In this document: piece by piece, positions 36,601 through 46,100 of the stretch | Layout: each line of letters begins with the position of its first letter | Position numbering within the stretch: position 1 is the stretch's first letter | From: Haliotis asinina | Lineage: Eukaryota > Mollusca > Gastropoda > Lepetellida > Haliotidae | Direction of reading: 5' to 3' | NCBI RefSeq assembly: GCF_037392515.1 | Contig: NC_090288.1 | Location: forward strand, 15,419,969 to 15,483,968 | Length of the DNA stretch: 64,000 bases | Translations under genes and position numbers: made by a program | Notes under the pieces: model-generated | Told to the model about the DNA's origin: nothing | The model's database searches: none | The model's input: the letters and a program-made list of their open reading frames with translations, nothing else

Positions 36601-38070
36601 CATTCAGTGAATTATGTTTATTTAAGTTCACATTCTGCATGTCATATTTACGTGCATACACCTTCAATGTGTTATAGTCATGTATATTTACCTTCAGTGT
36701 GTTATAGTCATGTATATTTACCTTCAATGTGTTCAAGTCGCGTGAGTGTACCTTCTCTTTGTGACGACACTACTGTTGCTAGTTTTCTTACATTGGCTAG
36801 ACATGTTGGGTGTTGCACATGATTCACATCGACGTAAAACAGGTACCCCGGGGTAACTGGCAGTATCATCAGAAGTGACCTGCCTTTAACAGGGTCGATG
36901 CCGTGGCGCTTAGTAGCGTGAATTGGCCAGGTTTACGACAGTCTTCACGCTACGTGTACTTCTCATGTTTCGTACAATCGGCCACAGTGTTCTGTGGTTA
37001 CTGTAGACTGAAAGCCCTGTGTCTTTACCTTCACGTCACGTGTGACTTGTGGGGATGTCGTTACGTTTTCCCACCCTCAAAGTCACCCGAAGACAAGTCC
37101 CATGCGTGATGTGGACTCCAAAACAGCTAGGACGTGTCGTGGCTGGATCACGTTTGTAATTGTGTTATTTATATATATTATAATATTTTTTCAAATGCTA
37201 CTTTCAAGTCTGTACTTTCTTTTGCTCGTTAGTTCCGTACACATGTTGATATCTTTGAACACTGCATACCTTATCCGGAATATCAACATAAACACAGCAA
37301 TGCTCACCCTAATGTCGACCTGTGAAGATCTGGATTAGATATGATCCACGCTTGTCGTAAGTGGCGTCTAACGGGATCGGGTGGTCAGACTCGCTGACTT
37401 GGTTAACATATGTCAGCGTGTACCAACTGAGTAAATCGGAGCCCTTGATGATGGTCACTGGATTGTCTGGTCCTGACTTGATTATTACACACCGCCTCCA
37501 TATGACTGGAATATTGCTGAGTGTGGCGTTAAACAACAAACAAACAAACAAACAACTTAAATCATCGTAATGTAAAGACGTGTGTTACCACGGGGGTGGA
37601 ATCAGTATGCCAAACATGTATGGGAAATATCCGCCCTGTTAAAAGACAACATCCCTACTTTTCCAGCGGGAAAAGTCATCTCAGATGTCAGCTACATCAC
37701 CCACGCCGGCAACACAATATACGTCATCGTCAACCTCTGTATCACAGCATCGCCAGTTAGATGGCTCCACTTCTTCCATCCCTTTATCGTGGCTATCGTC
37801 TACGCCATATTCTCAGCGGTGTTTCAGGCTGCGGGTGGAACTAATGGCCTAGGCTACAGCTCCATATACCCTGTGTTGGACTGGCAGGGTAATCCTGGAA
37901 GTGCGACTCTCTATGCCTTCGTCTGTTGTTGCATCGGAGTGCCTTTGATTCAGTTTGTGATCATGCTCATCGCCATGCTCAGGGTGACTTTATTTGAGTC
38001 TTGTCTTGGAAGGCATAAGCATTCTAGTGCACATACGGTTGGAGTTGATAACGTGATGAATCTTACCTAA
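29585..38070 (+). CDS. rost: Protein rolling stone-like, four exons, complete
   Basis: This encodes a 279-residue multi-pass membrane protein of the Rolling stone family, named for the Drosophila gene needed for myoblast fusion. Family members in molluscs are numerous and mostly uncharacterised. Exons are 29585-29674, 34360-34594, 36211-36321 and 37667-38070; phases 0, 1, 1 agree and the total is 840 bp. The N-terminus MCSKEDWREQF with FGLEHPQPHRF is the typical Rost start. It is followed by WRGVIAVYHVAMIILSG, the signature IKWFVYLTNWMFFILTLG, VTVLFWVLLYS, the histidine block DVSYITHAGNTIYVI, then WLHFFHPFIVAIVYAIFSA and AAGGTNGLGYSSIYPVLDW, and a last membrane helix before a polar tail. No damage is seen. 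AATAAA at 39267 is a possible polyadenylation signal, with repeats between. Confidence 0.93.
30580..30619 (+). repeat. (GT)n followed by a 22-base G run
   Basis: tgtgtgtgtgtgtgtgtg passes directly into an uninterrupted G tract (30598-30619). Confidence 0.95.
30909..31748. mobile_element. Non-autonomous DNA transposon with TIRs, SINE nested inside
   Basis: The left end cagtccctcctggatttcg is matched by the inverted right end ccggaatccaggagggactg. Related gcagaat-rich sequence continues inward on both sides. There is no coding capacity. A SINE-2 copy lies inside. A target-site duplication is not evident. Confidence 0.6.
31137..31278 (+). mobile_element. SINE-2 copy nested in a TIR element
   Basis: ggtgggtagcctagttcg, cccgggttcgatttcccac, tacaatgtgtgaagcccat, gtgatattgctggaatattg and an actcactcactcact tail. 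Confidence 0.92.
32063..32166. repeat. Palindromic MITE, family M1
   Basis: Paired blocks gcgctaagatagtcgtaag and cttacgacaatctcagcgc; the right end reads aagcttcgaaattgtaggccc. Confidence 0.72.
32161..32265. repeat. MITE, family M3, short copy
   Basis: ctcgttcctcaaagcagtc, cgactgtcgtaagtctgtg, gggagttacgatcacc. It abuts M1 on its left side. Confidence 0.65.
32776..32957. repeat. 180-bp palindromic MITE
   Basis: Arms of about 80 bp: aggtaaggacaaaattgttt, ggatgagcaacttctttaat and ggagcgatgtttcgatacag are mirrored by ctgtatcgaaacgtcgctcc, attaaagaagttgctcatcc and ggttttgtccttatct. The loop is short. Outer copies of aaaggtaacgcta (32628) and taacgttaccttt (32955) may mark a larger host element. 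Confidence 0.8.
33960..34358 (+). repeat. 58-bp tandem array reaching the exon 2 acceptor
   Basis: Units share acccgttaaatctggg, tgacagtacctgtttatat and gttaacctctacaac. About six or seven diverged units are visible. The last one merges with the acceptor tract ctgttacctttacag of Rost exon 2. Confidence 0.75.
34360..34594 (+). CDS. rost: Rost exon 2
   Basis: Acceptor tttacag at 34359, donor gtacgc at 34595. It encodes WGWPNVYLCWRG, the first membrane helix and the family signature WFVYLTNWMFFILTLGTIIE. Phase 0 in, 1 out. Confidence 0.92.
35129..36130 (+). repeat. 53-bp satellite, about 19 units, in Rost intron 2
   Basis: The unit reads cttagcgctatggtgatcgt, aactcccacaccttaacaca, gacataccacagt. 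The spacing is 53 bp (for example 35161 to 35214), with occasional units 2-3 bp shorter. Units differ by few substitutions (gcgcta/gcccta, acatac/acttac), so the array is fairly young. It has no spacers and no cas genes, so it is not a CRISPR. Confidence 0.95.
36211..36321 (+). CDS. rost: Rost exon 3
   Basis: Acceptor gcgcag at 36210, donor gtaagt at 36322, phase 1-1. It encodes FLKVTWVWQNLSNT and the membrane helix VSVLVTVLFWVLLYS. Confidence 0.92.
36322..36765 (+). repeat. 30-bp tandem array starting at the exon 3 donor
   Basis: The unit is gtaagtttacattcagtgtg plus ttatatttat, about 14-15 copies. The first unit begins with the true splice donor of Rost exon 3. Many later units keep gtaag or gtaagt. 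Confidence 0.9.
37325..37555 (+). mobile_element. SINE-1 copy in Rost intron 3
   Basis: cgcttgtcgtaagtggcgtc, acgggatcgggtggtcagac, ggatattgct-like 3' end and an (acaa)n tail in place of ACTC. Confidence 0.85.
37667..38070 (+). CDS. rost: Rost exon 4
   Basis: Acceptor ttttccag at 37666, phase 1 in; stop TAA 38068-38070. It encodes DVSYITHAGNTIYVIVNL, the two next helices, GGTNGLGYSSIYPVLDW, the last helix (LYAFVCCCIGVPLIQFVI) and a polar tail. An upstream in-frame ATG at 37582 belongs to the intron. Confidence 0.93.
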
Positions 38071-38083
38071 GTAAGGCCAGAGT

Positions 38084-38178
38084 CAAGATTCGAAGTTCCC
38101 TTAGCTCTAAGGTAGTCGTAAGTACCATACATAAGCATTAACTTACGACTTACGAGCTCCGTAAATGTAGACCTAGGG
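38084..38178. repeat. Degenerate MITE, family M1
   Basis: gattcgaagttcccttag, aggtagtcgtaagtacc and taacttacgactta, ending at tagacctagggccc. It starts 14 bp after the Rost stop codon and so may be in the 3' UTR. Confidence 0.6.
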
Positions 38179-38288
38179 CCCTTATTCTCGAAGCGTTCGT
38201 AGCCCTAAGAATTCCTAACTTTGATCGTAGCCAATGTGTTAAGAATGGGCTTAAGAAGTTCGTAGGGCTACGAACGTTTCGAGAATAG
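38176..38288. repeat. Palindromic MITE, family M2
   Basis: ttctcgaagcgttcgtagcc pairs with gggctacgaacgtttcgaga. Loop side has gccaatgtgttaagaatggg. Confidence 0.78.
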
Positions 38289-38399
38289 TTCTGGAAACAT
38301 TCGTAGCCCTACGAACTTCTAAAGCCCATTATTAAGACATTGACTACGAACAAAGTTAAGAATTCCCAGTTAAGAATACGAACGTATCGAAAATAAGTC
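38289..38399. repeat. Palindromic MITE, family M2, second copy inverted
   Basis: The same family in opposite order: aaacattcgtagccctacg, attaagacattgactacg, gaacgtatcgaaaataag. The copies at 38176-38288 and here are head to head. Confidence 0.72.
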
Positions 38400-38554
38400 T
38401 TAGTCCTCTAAGACGAGAATTCGAAGGCAAAAGGTTTGTGAGGAAACAGGTGATAATACGAACAGGTGTATAACTTTTGGTGTGGATGAATTATTGAATT
38501 CCAAACGAAATAATTATTTTCAAGTTCATTTCTTACTATTGTGTTCATGTTTAT

Positions 38555-38785
38555 TGTGTGAAGATCCGGGTTACTGGTCATTAGTAACACATGCTTGTCG
38601 TAAGAGGCGACTAACGGGGTGGTCAGGCTCGGTGACTTAGTTGACACATGTCACTGTATCCCAATGGCGAAGATCGATTGTTGATCACAGGAATGTCTGG
38701 CTGACACTTAATTATTTCAGCCGCCGCCATATAGATGGAGTATTCTTGAGTGCGGCGTTAAATTAAACACGCAAACTCACTCTAA
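38555..38785 (+). mobile_element. SINE-1 copy
   Basis: gaagatccgggttactgg, atgcttgtcgtaagaggcga, gatcgattgttgatcacagg, gtgcggcgttaaattaaac. Confidence 0.87.
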
Positions 38786-38884
38786 ATGACCATTGAAGAG
38801 TCGATGTTTAATTGATGGGATTCTAATCTCCATTTTGTTGTTTAACGTCTTTCATGTACATCTCGTATCTTGAGTTATCTGGGT

Positions 38885-39147
38885 TAACGCCGCGTTGACC
38901 AGCGGAGCGATGGCGTAGCCTGGTGGTTAACGCTGCGTTGACTAGCGGAGCGATGGCGTAGCCTGGTGGTTACCGCCGCGTTGACTAGCGGAGCGATGGC
39001 CTGGTGGTTAACGCTTTCGCCCATCACGCTGAAGACCCGAAATTGATTCCTCACATGGGTACATAGTGTGAGGCCCATTACTGGTGTCCCCCGTGATGTT
39101 GATGGAATATTGCTAAAAGTCGCGTAAAGCCATACTCACTCACTTTT
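38885..39147 (+). mobile_element. SINE-2 copy with tripled 5' head
   Basis: The A-box part (ggagcgatggcgtagcctgg) is repeated about three times, period near 43 bp (38885-39010). A single body follows with a worn B box, tcacatgggtacat, ggtgtcccccgtgatgttg and catactcactcact. Confidence 0.85.
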
Positions 39148-39583
39148 ATTATCGTCAATCTATTTGTCATATGTTGCTGTTTATGATTTGAATTGAAGTG
39201 TGTATACAAAACAATTGTTTTATAATTTTATTCGATATGCATTGTATTGCACACAACACCACTGACAATAAACTGCATGACTGTTATCGTTCCTCTTCTT
39301 CTTATTATAATTATTATATAATCATTATAATCATGTTCCCAAACACGGGACAAAAAGCTTGATTCTATCTGTAAGTCTTGATAGTTTTATTGTACAAACT
39401 AAAAGTACACAGATGCATATACATGTATGTTCCATTGGACAATGCCATGTCGTTTCCCCAGAGATGCTCGTTACTACATCTTCCGAGTTAAATTCAAAAC
39501 CTTTGAACAGCACAAGAACTATCTAATATATGGCCAGATTTAGCTTAAGCGATATACATCCTGTGTTTGCTTTTTAAAAGGGA

Positions 39584-39749
39584 CGGTGAGGAAGCCGAGT
39601 GGTTAAAGCCATTGCTCGTCTCGCCAAAGACCCGGGTGCGATTCCTAACATTGGTACAATGTGTGAAGCCCATATCTGGTGATCCAAGCCGTATCATTGC
39701 TGGAATAGTGCCCAAAATGGCGTGAAACAAAACTCACTCACTCACTGGC
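39584..39749 (+). mobile_element. SINE-2 copy
   Basis: ggaagccgagtggttaaagc head, cccgggtgcgattcctaac, tacaatgtgtgaagcccat and a tail aaactcactcactcac. Confidence 0.88.
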
Positions 39750-39844
39750 TTGTTTGTTTGGACGTGTTTATGAATTAATTTTTGTTTTGTGAAGGCTAGT
39801 ATAGTCATGCTCGTTTATTTCGAAAAGTTTCTGTTTGTATATAT

Positions 39845-40006
39845 GGGCCTTTGGGTAGCCTAGTGGATAAAGGGTTCGCTCGTCCCGCCGAATACCCAGG
39901 TTCGATTCCCCACATGGGTACAATATAGGGAGCCTATTTCTAGTGTCCCACTGCGTGATATTGCTGGAATATTGCTATAAGCGGTGTAAAACTAAATTCA
40001 CTCACT
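39845..40006 (+). mobile_element. SINE-2 copy, near full length
   Basis: gggtagcctagtggataaag with a good A box, B box ggttcgattccccacatgg, gatattgctggaatattgc and aaactaaattcactcactg. Confidence 0.92.
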
Positions 40007-40195
40007 GTGTCTAGATGTCAGTGTTGAAATATTAACATTGTGAATAATTTGTATAGAAACGGCACCGTGGTGCAGTTATCATAGGGTGATGGTCCAGTTA
40101 TTCCCCAGTCAATGTGAATCCTAGGTGCAGTACTGATGGGAGATTTGAAAAGTTAACCGTTAATTCATGTACTGGACTACGACAAAACCATTTCT

Positions 40196-40345
40196 GTTTT
40201 GTTTGTTGTTAAACTCCGCATTCTGCACTGTTCGGTCTGTGTGACGGCATTGTTGAGCCTGGATCAACCATCCAGTAATCTGGCATCGATCTGTGCAGTT
40301 AAGATTCGCCGATATGTTTAGACTGAGATGTGACCACATGACCCC
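40196..40345 (-). mobile_element. Degenerate SINE-1 copy
   Basis: gtttgttgttaaactccgc, gcctggatcaaccatccag, catcgatctgtgcagttaag. Confidence 0.65.
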
Positions 40346-40347
40346 GA

Positions 40348-40530
40348 AGGTGTGAGTGAATGACTGATTGAGTATGGTTTTATGCCGCTTTTAGTTTTAG
40401 CAATATTCCAGCAATATCACGTAGGCGGACACCGGAAATCGGCTCTACATATTGTAATCTTGGGATTCTAACCTTGGCCTTCAGCGTAAGGAGGGAACGC
40501 TTTAACCACTCGGTTACTCACCACCCACGC
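40348..40530 (-). mobile_element. SINE-2 copy
   Basis: ttttatgccgcttttagttt, caatattccagcaatatcac, gacaccggaaatcggctc, and gaacgctttaaccactcgg as the inverted A box side. Confidence 0.87.
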
Positions 40531-40695
40531 TGGTAGAAAGTGTGTGTGCTGAACTGGAATTTTGTCGGAAAGCGCACATAAAATCTCGAATTCCACGTGC
40601 TCTTATCGTCACACAGGAAACAGGAGTCCGGTGACCAATTCCAGACCGGTCGTCATGGGTGAAGTATTAGTTAGATCATTTCAAACCGAGATGTA

Positions 40696-40814
40696 TGCTC
40701 GTATACACCACAGTTTTTCCGGAGTTGATTGACAGGTGGGAGACGAGAGAGTTTTGCTCGAGCTTCCTCAACACCTGTCAATCAACTCCGGCAAAACTGT
40801 GGTGTATACGAGCA
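40696..40814. repeat. Near-perfect 43-bp inverted repeat
   Basis: Arms 40696-40738 and 40772-40814 differ at one base; the spacer is 33 bp. The arms contain cgtatacaccacag and gttgattgacaggtg. It overlaps the start of the ORF at 40736. Confidence 0.93.
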
Positions 40815-41224
40815 CAGATCGAGGATTGGATGAGCTAACTGACTTGTACCACGCCTATTATGTATGGGAAGCGGGAAGATTTAAAAGTTCTAACGACCGT
40901 TTCATTCTCAGTCTAGTTGCCAAAATGAGTGCACTTGTAGTGTGGGACGAGGACATATACGACTTAACACTGTCACAGATCGCGTCAGTCATGGAAAATG
41001 AATTTCATGCATTTCAGGGACTTTCCCAGCTCACGCTTTCACAAACGGAGAATGAGGACGATGTAGACACTCTCATGGTGGGGGACTTTCGGGTGAAATC
41101 GGATATATTCGATGACATGTGTTCATTCACAGCCAAAGTCTTCTTACATGCAAGCGAAACGAGCAAAGGTTGGCAACGTACTTTGCTCGCTTCGGTTCGA
41201 AAAATATTTTTCATGTCCAAATAA
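40736..41224 (+). CDS. Unrecognised open frame, possible exon or relic
   Basis: A 162-codon open frame with protein-like composition up to about codon 135 (YHAYYVWEAGRF, SALVVWDEDIYDLTLSQIA, VMENEFHAFQGLSQLTLS), acidic toward the end. The first codon is GTG, and tgattgacag just before it could be a splice acceptor, so it may be an internal exon. In the same frame upstream is a stop only two codons before. The last 29 codons are contributed by the foldback element inserted at 41137, so the original 3' end is lost. I do not recognise the family. It could be a relic of a transposon gene. Confidence 0.35.
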   Translation: MGDERVLLELPQHLSINSGKTVVYTSTDRGLDELTDLYHAYYVWEAGRFKSSNDRFILSLVAKMSALVVWDEDIYDLTLSQIASVMENEFHAFQGLSQLTLSQTENEDDVDTLMVGDFRVKSDIFDDMCSFTAKVFLHASETSKGWQRTLLASVRKIFFMSK

Positions 41225-41817
41225 AATATCGCCTCCATCAAAGGTACACTCACTTGGCTGTGCTTTCACATTTCTTACCCCATGTTTAGTAATCACTCAC
41301 GTGAAATATGTTTTATTCCACATTTTAAGAGCCGCTCAGACCGTTCTTCGCCTCCATTAACCCTGCCAGCTTCCAGTTGAAGGGAGTGACTGAACATGAA
41401 TAAGCAGAAATTTAAAAGAATTACTATATTGCCTAATTTTATCGTGAACCTGTTGAAGTTTATTTGTCTTATCTGTCGTCGCTATTGTTAGAATTTTCGT
41501 AACATTTATTCTACATAAAAACACTACTGGCGCAATGGGTGAATGATGCAGGGGAGGTAACTGTAAGTATCTATATAGAATAATACCCTCCAGTTCCTTC
41601 ACCCCGCTGACCCGGCAGCTGGAAGGGGGAATGGAAGCGAAGAACGGTCTGATCTACCACGAGTTGCGCTTAAAATGAGAGCACAACCCAGTGAAGAAAT
41701 GTGCGTATACATTTGATGGTGGCGATATTTTATTTTGACATGAAAATATTTGCCAAACTGAAGCGAGGAAAGTACGTTGCCAACCTTTGCTCGCTTCGCT
41801 CGCATGTAACGAAGACT
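41137..41817. repeat. 681-bp foldback element with long inverted repeats
   Basis: The ends agtcttcttacatgcaag and cgcatgtaacgaagact are inverted copies. Similarity continues for about 220 bp on each side (gagcaaaggttggcaacgta, aaataaaatatcgcc, cagaccgttcttcgc), with an insertion of about 45 bp in the left arm. The centre at 41400-41590 is unique. No coding capacity. Confidence 0.85.
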
Positions 41818-41859
41818 AGTCATTTTCTCTATGATGCGCAGCCCATTTGCGCCACAGTT

Positions 41860-42060
41860 TGCCTGTGGTTCATTTTCCGCCAAAAGCGAAGACGCATCTT
41901 CAAGATTTGGCAAGCCAGTGAATGGTGAGGACATTCAGAAATTACTGTCTGAAACTGAGTGTAAGAATACTCATAGAACACGAAGTGGGCATATTGGGTT
42001 TTCGAAATCTGGAGACAACGAGTAGCCGAAAACATTCCAGAACTGATGGATTTCACTGTT
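41860..42060 (+). pseudogene. Possible relic of a Crypton/DUF3504-type recombinase N-terminus
   Basis: The frame reads SSRFGKPVNGEDIQKLLSET and then KNTHRTRSGHIGF. This resembles the N-terminal helical domain of tyrosine-recombinase-like proteins found in many copies in mollusc genomes (RF...V...I..L.....NT). Stops follow at about 42021. The match is short and from memory. Confidence 0.22.
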
Positions 42061-42437
42061 GACAACATAAACAACTCTTCAATTTCAGCTTGTAAATTCA
42101 TCTGAAACCATTTCATTCCCTTGTTGCAAACCTTGACTGACATAGATTGTGTGCAATGTTGAACAATGTTGAGTTCAGTCCTCCTGCCGTGGGGCGTGGC
42201 TTTTAGGAGCCAATGGCAGACGAAATCTGCCTTCAAGACAAAACTGTTGTCTTCCAGCCTATACACCGCGGGTGAGATCAAAGGAACCGACACCCAGACG
42301 TGGTACAATAATGGGATGCACGTGTCTCTAAAAGTGTATGGTGGCTGTTTAGGAACTCACCATATCACCCTGAGATGTCCCTCCAATTTGTCGGATCGAC
42401 AGCAACACTCAACACGAATAGTATCATGGCGGAGATT

Positions 42438-42665
42438 GTTTTTGTTTGTTATGTAACGCCTAATATTCGGCAATATTCCAGCTATATGGCAGCGAATCTG
42501 GGGTCTGGACCAGATAATCCAGTGATCAACAACATGAGCATCAATCTACGCAAATGGGATACGATGACGTGTCAACCACGTGATCAAGCCTGACCACCAA
42601 CCCTGTCTGTCGCCTCGTAAGACAAAAACGAGTTACTGAAGATCAGTTCTAGCCCGGATCTTCTT
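42438..42665 (-). mobile_element. SINE-1 copy
   Basis: caatattccagctatatggc, gtgatcaacaacatgagca, cgcaaatgggatacgatgac, ttctagcccggatctt. Confidence 0.88.
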
Positions 42666-42865
42666 AAGTCCTTTTTCTCAGTGATATCATGATTTTAGAG
42701 TACTCGTGATACAGATGAAAGCATATAGTAGTAAGACAATAGTAGGACCTTTCAGCGACTATGGAAATACCCTTTTCCCTCTTTAACAATTTTATTCAAC
42801 ATTTTCGTTTTTATTCAAGAACCAATGATTTGTCTGCTACAGAATTGATTATTTTTGTGTGACGC

Positions 42866-43118
42866 AGTTGCCTCTTACGACAAGCATGGGTTACTGGAGA
42901 AATGATCTTCAGTAACCCATGCTTGTCGTAATAGGCGACTAGCGGGATCGGGTTGTCAGAGTTGAATTCATTGTAACATGTCATAGTATCCCATATAGAT
43001 ATATGCTCATAATGTTGATCACTTGATTGTCTGGTCCAGACCTGATTATTTACAGACCGTCGCCATATAACTGGAACACTGCTGAGAGCGGCGTATGACT
43101 ATACTCACTCTCTTACTA
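42866..43118 (+). mobile_element. SINE-1 copy with inverted duplication of its head
   Basis: A normal copy runs from 42910 (cagtaacccatgcttgtcg) to the worn tail at 43118. Just before it, 42866-42896 repeats the first 31 bases in inverted orientation, so a hairpin with a 13-base loop results. Confidence 0.85.
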
Positions 43119-43119
43119 A

Positions 43120-46100
43120 ATGGAAAAAAATGCTCTTTAACATAAAATAAATCCAAAGAAAAACAACAAAGCACAAACACAAAAGATTTTGTTTACATTT
43201 ATTTACCGACTAGCTCTAGGATGAGATAATCGGCATAGGGTGATGCCACAGCAACGAAATGCAGTACTGTACAGACATAAGTACACACAATGGGAACACC
43301 GCGCTCTATCAGTGCATCGATAAATAAATAACTTATCTGGCATCAGATATTCTATTTGCCGTTAACGCTAAACACCCCCATCGAAAGCCATTGCAAACAC
43401 ATCTTTAAAAGAAGAATATGTGTTTAATATTGAGTCCAATTACTACGATGTTACAACCCGTCAAACTGGTATGTATAAGATCACTGGGGTGTGACAGAGA
43501 TACGTAAAGTTTAGATCAACAAGAAATGTCTTTCGAAATTATTTTTAAAAAGCAATGGTCAAACGATATTTACAATGGAAAATGGAATCGAAATAAGTTG
43601 CATTTGGTTAAGAAAGGCACCAACATGAATGAAGTAATTAATTCAAAACGAACTACACAAATTACACAGGTCATAAAACCAGCGCGTGATTACACATGTG
43701 ACAACCGTGTAACACGCACCTATTCATATGAATCATGACATACTTTAAAATCAGCATCAATGTTAGCAGAATGGATAGAATTCAGTGTTCTTTGAGATAT
43801 ACGGTTGAACAACCTTCTTTAACAAGTCACACGATATCATAAAAAAGCCCTTCCATTTTTTCTTATATAGACACTTGCTCAAACTGCGTTTGAACTGTTC
43901 GCAAACTGAGCTGGTGATTGAAAATTGGACTACCTAAATATTAACGGTTTTGCAAGAAAACATATAACAGTGAGTTATGACTGAATTCATAAAAGTTCAT
44001 TAGGGTTCATAACGTGGAAACTTAAATTAGATGATAAACAACATTGTAGCTATATTTGATACATATATTAATACACAAAAACATACAAAACAGGCGAATA
44101 CGACCACGTGACAAAGATTTACATACAGAAACCCCAGTTATGCGTAGATTTGTGCACTTTCACACCAAAACTACTGGGTACACCTACATGTCTTATAAAT
44201 ACACACAGCAAAAGCAAAAATATTTTCTATTGCGATATATGTACACATGTGTTACAGAAAGTCGGGAAGAGTGCATCTCAACCGTGAGTTCATCGCAGCA
44301 GGAAGTGACGTAGTACACACAATCGAGCAACGTTTTTTGAATGACTAGACAAGGGAAACTATTGGACTATTACACACGGCATTTGAATGAAATAAGAATA
44401 ATATTTGAAGGCGATTAGTGATGCGTTTTCTGCTGCTACACTTTATCCATTTACATTACCCGAAATTCACCGGATCCTTTCTTGATTTTTTTAATATGAA
44501 ATACAGCACTGCAAACGGCAGAACTTATTATTCAAAATATACCGACTCACAACACTGAAAGAAGAACTTAAAACTAGAAATATTGAGTGAGCGAGTGAAC
44601 ATAGTATTAGGCCGCATTTAGCAATGGCCTGGATGAGTGATCTCAGAAGTAGGGTGTACATATGGTACCCGATGGAACTAATATGACTTCAAGGAACACT
44701 GGAGAAAACCTTGTTACACTGGTACGAGAGTTTGAACCCTTGGCGCCGATGTGATTGGGGGTCCAAGATAACTTGGCTCTGGTTTTGATAATAAGCGCTG
44801 GACAATAGACGACTGATGCCATAGACGACAAAATGCCACTGGCTGCCGCTTAGGTCGAGTCGAGCTGCCTTTTGGAATACACCAACCTTCCCTACCTGCT
44901 CAAACCGATCTCATCTGTAGTTGTGAATGTTGAAAACCAGCTGAATCACGGGAAGATCTGCACCCGCCAAATAAAATTATAGAGTCATTCGTTAAAGCTT
45001 GAAAAGCAGCAGACCTTTTTGTGTCCTGTTGTTCCGCGGCCATGGGTTACCTCTCCTTTAATACCAAAAGCGTTCGTTTTGTAATTTTGTCAGTCTCACA
45101 GTGCCTGAACCACATAAGTTTCTCTCATGAACGAACCAAGGACTCCTTTTCAGTATAAATAGGTTTATTTGTCGCTATCAGAATCCCAACTCCTAGCTAA
45201 TCACACTTAAAATCTAGGTCAGCTTTGTGATAGTTATTTGACATGTTTTTTTTAAAAAAAATAACAGAAAAACGCTAATTCCCTAGCTTGCACATCAGAC
45301 AGAATGAAGAACCTTTTAAGCACCATTGCGGATATTCCATAATGTTCACAATATTGTTAGTATTTACAAACATTGGAAGCGGAAATACACAATAAGACTC
45401 TTGCGACACAACTTTCAATAGTGAAGCCGTAGACTTTGGGGATAATGTACTATTGCTTACGTCATACTATCAAAGAGGAAAGTATCAGGTTTAGATGGGT
45501 AGTTAAAGGGGTATGTGCACAATACAAACGATGAATTAGAAAGTGGAAATTCGTAATTTCAACTATAATCAACAAGTACAATAAAAATGACGCACTTGTA
45601 TTCTGTAGTATTGTTTTGACTATTTGATTACTAACTGTTGCAGGCCGCATGTAAACAAATATTTGAGATATTTGTCTCAATAAGCAAACCGACTGATAAG
45701 TCATTTACATGGGTATCGAGAGTGTATGGGTCACGTGGATGAATCTGACCAACGGTGTGCCTCGTCATAAAACCAGTATTACCGAAAACATACGGATACG
45801 CATTAATAATTAATATCAAATGATCATTTCGTCCGTAATAATAATGAGTACAGGGCTGTTTGTTTAGTCAGAATTTCAACTACAATTTATATGGGAGTTC
45901 GAGATGTAAGGGGCAAAGAACAGCTGCTTTAAGTTGCGCCTGTTCAGAAAGACTGATCTACCTAAAGATTCTAGGGGAAGAATCCCTGAGAAACCCTGCC
46001 GGCACTGTTTCAATGCAACCAATCAGAACAGCGCAAACGGACGGACAGGCGCTAAATGTAGTCCACACGCAATACTCCCGTCCCGTCATTCCGCGCCCCG

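Noticed and set aside
37582-37666. Upstream ATG of the 162-codon frame before Rost exon 4
   Set aside because: The acceptor at 37666 joins in phase with exon 3 and the preceding residues do not fit the family.
39845-40006. tRNA gene on the basis of A and B boxes
   Set aside because: The head cannot form a full cloverleaf and continues into the SINE-2 body and ACTC tail.
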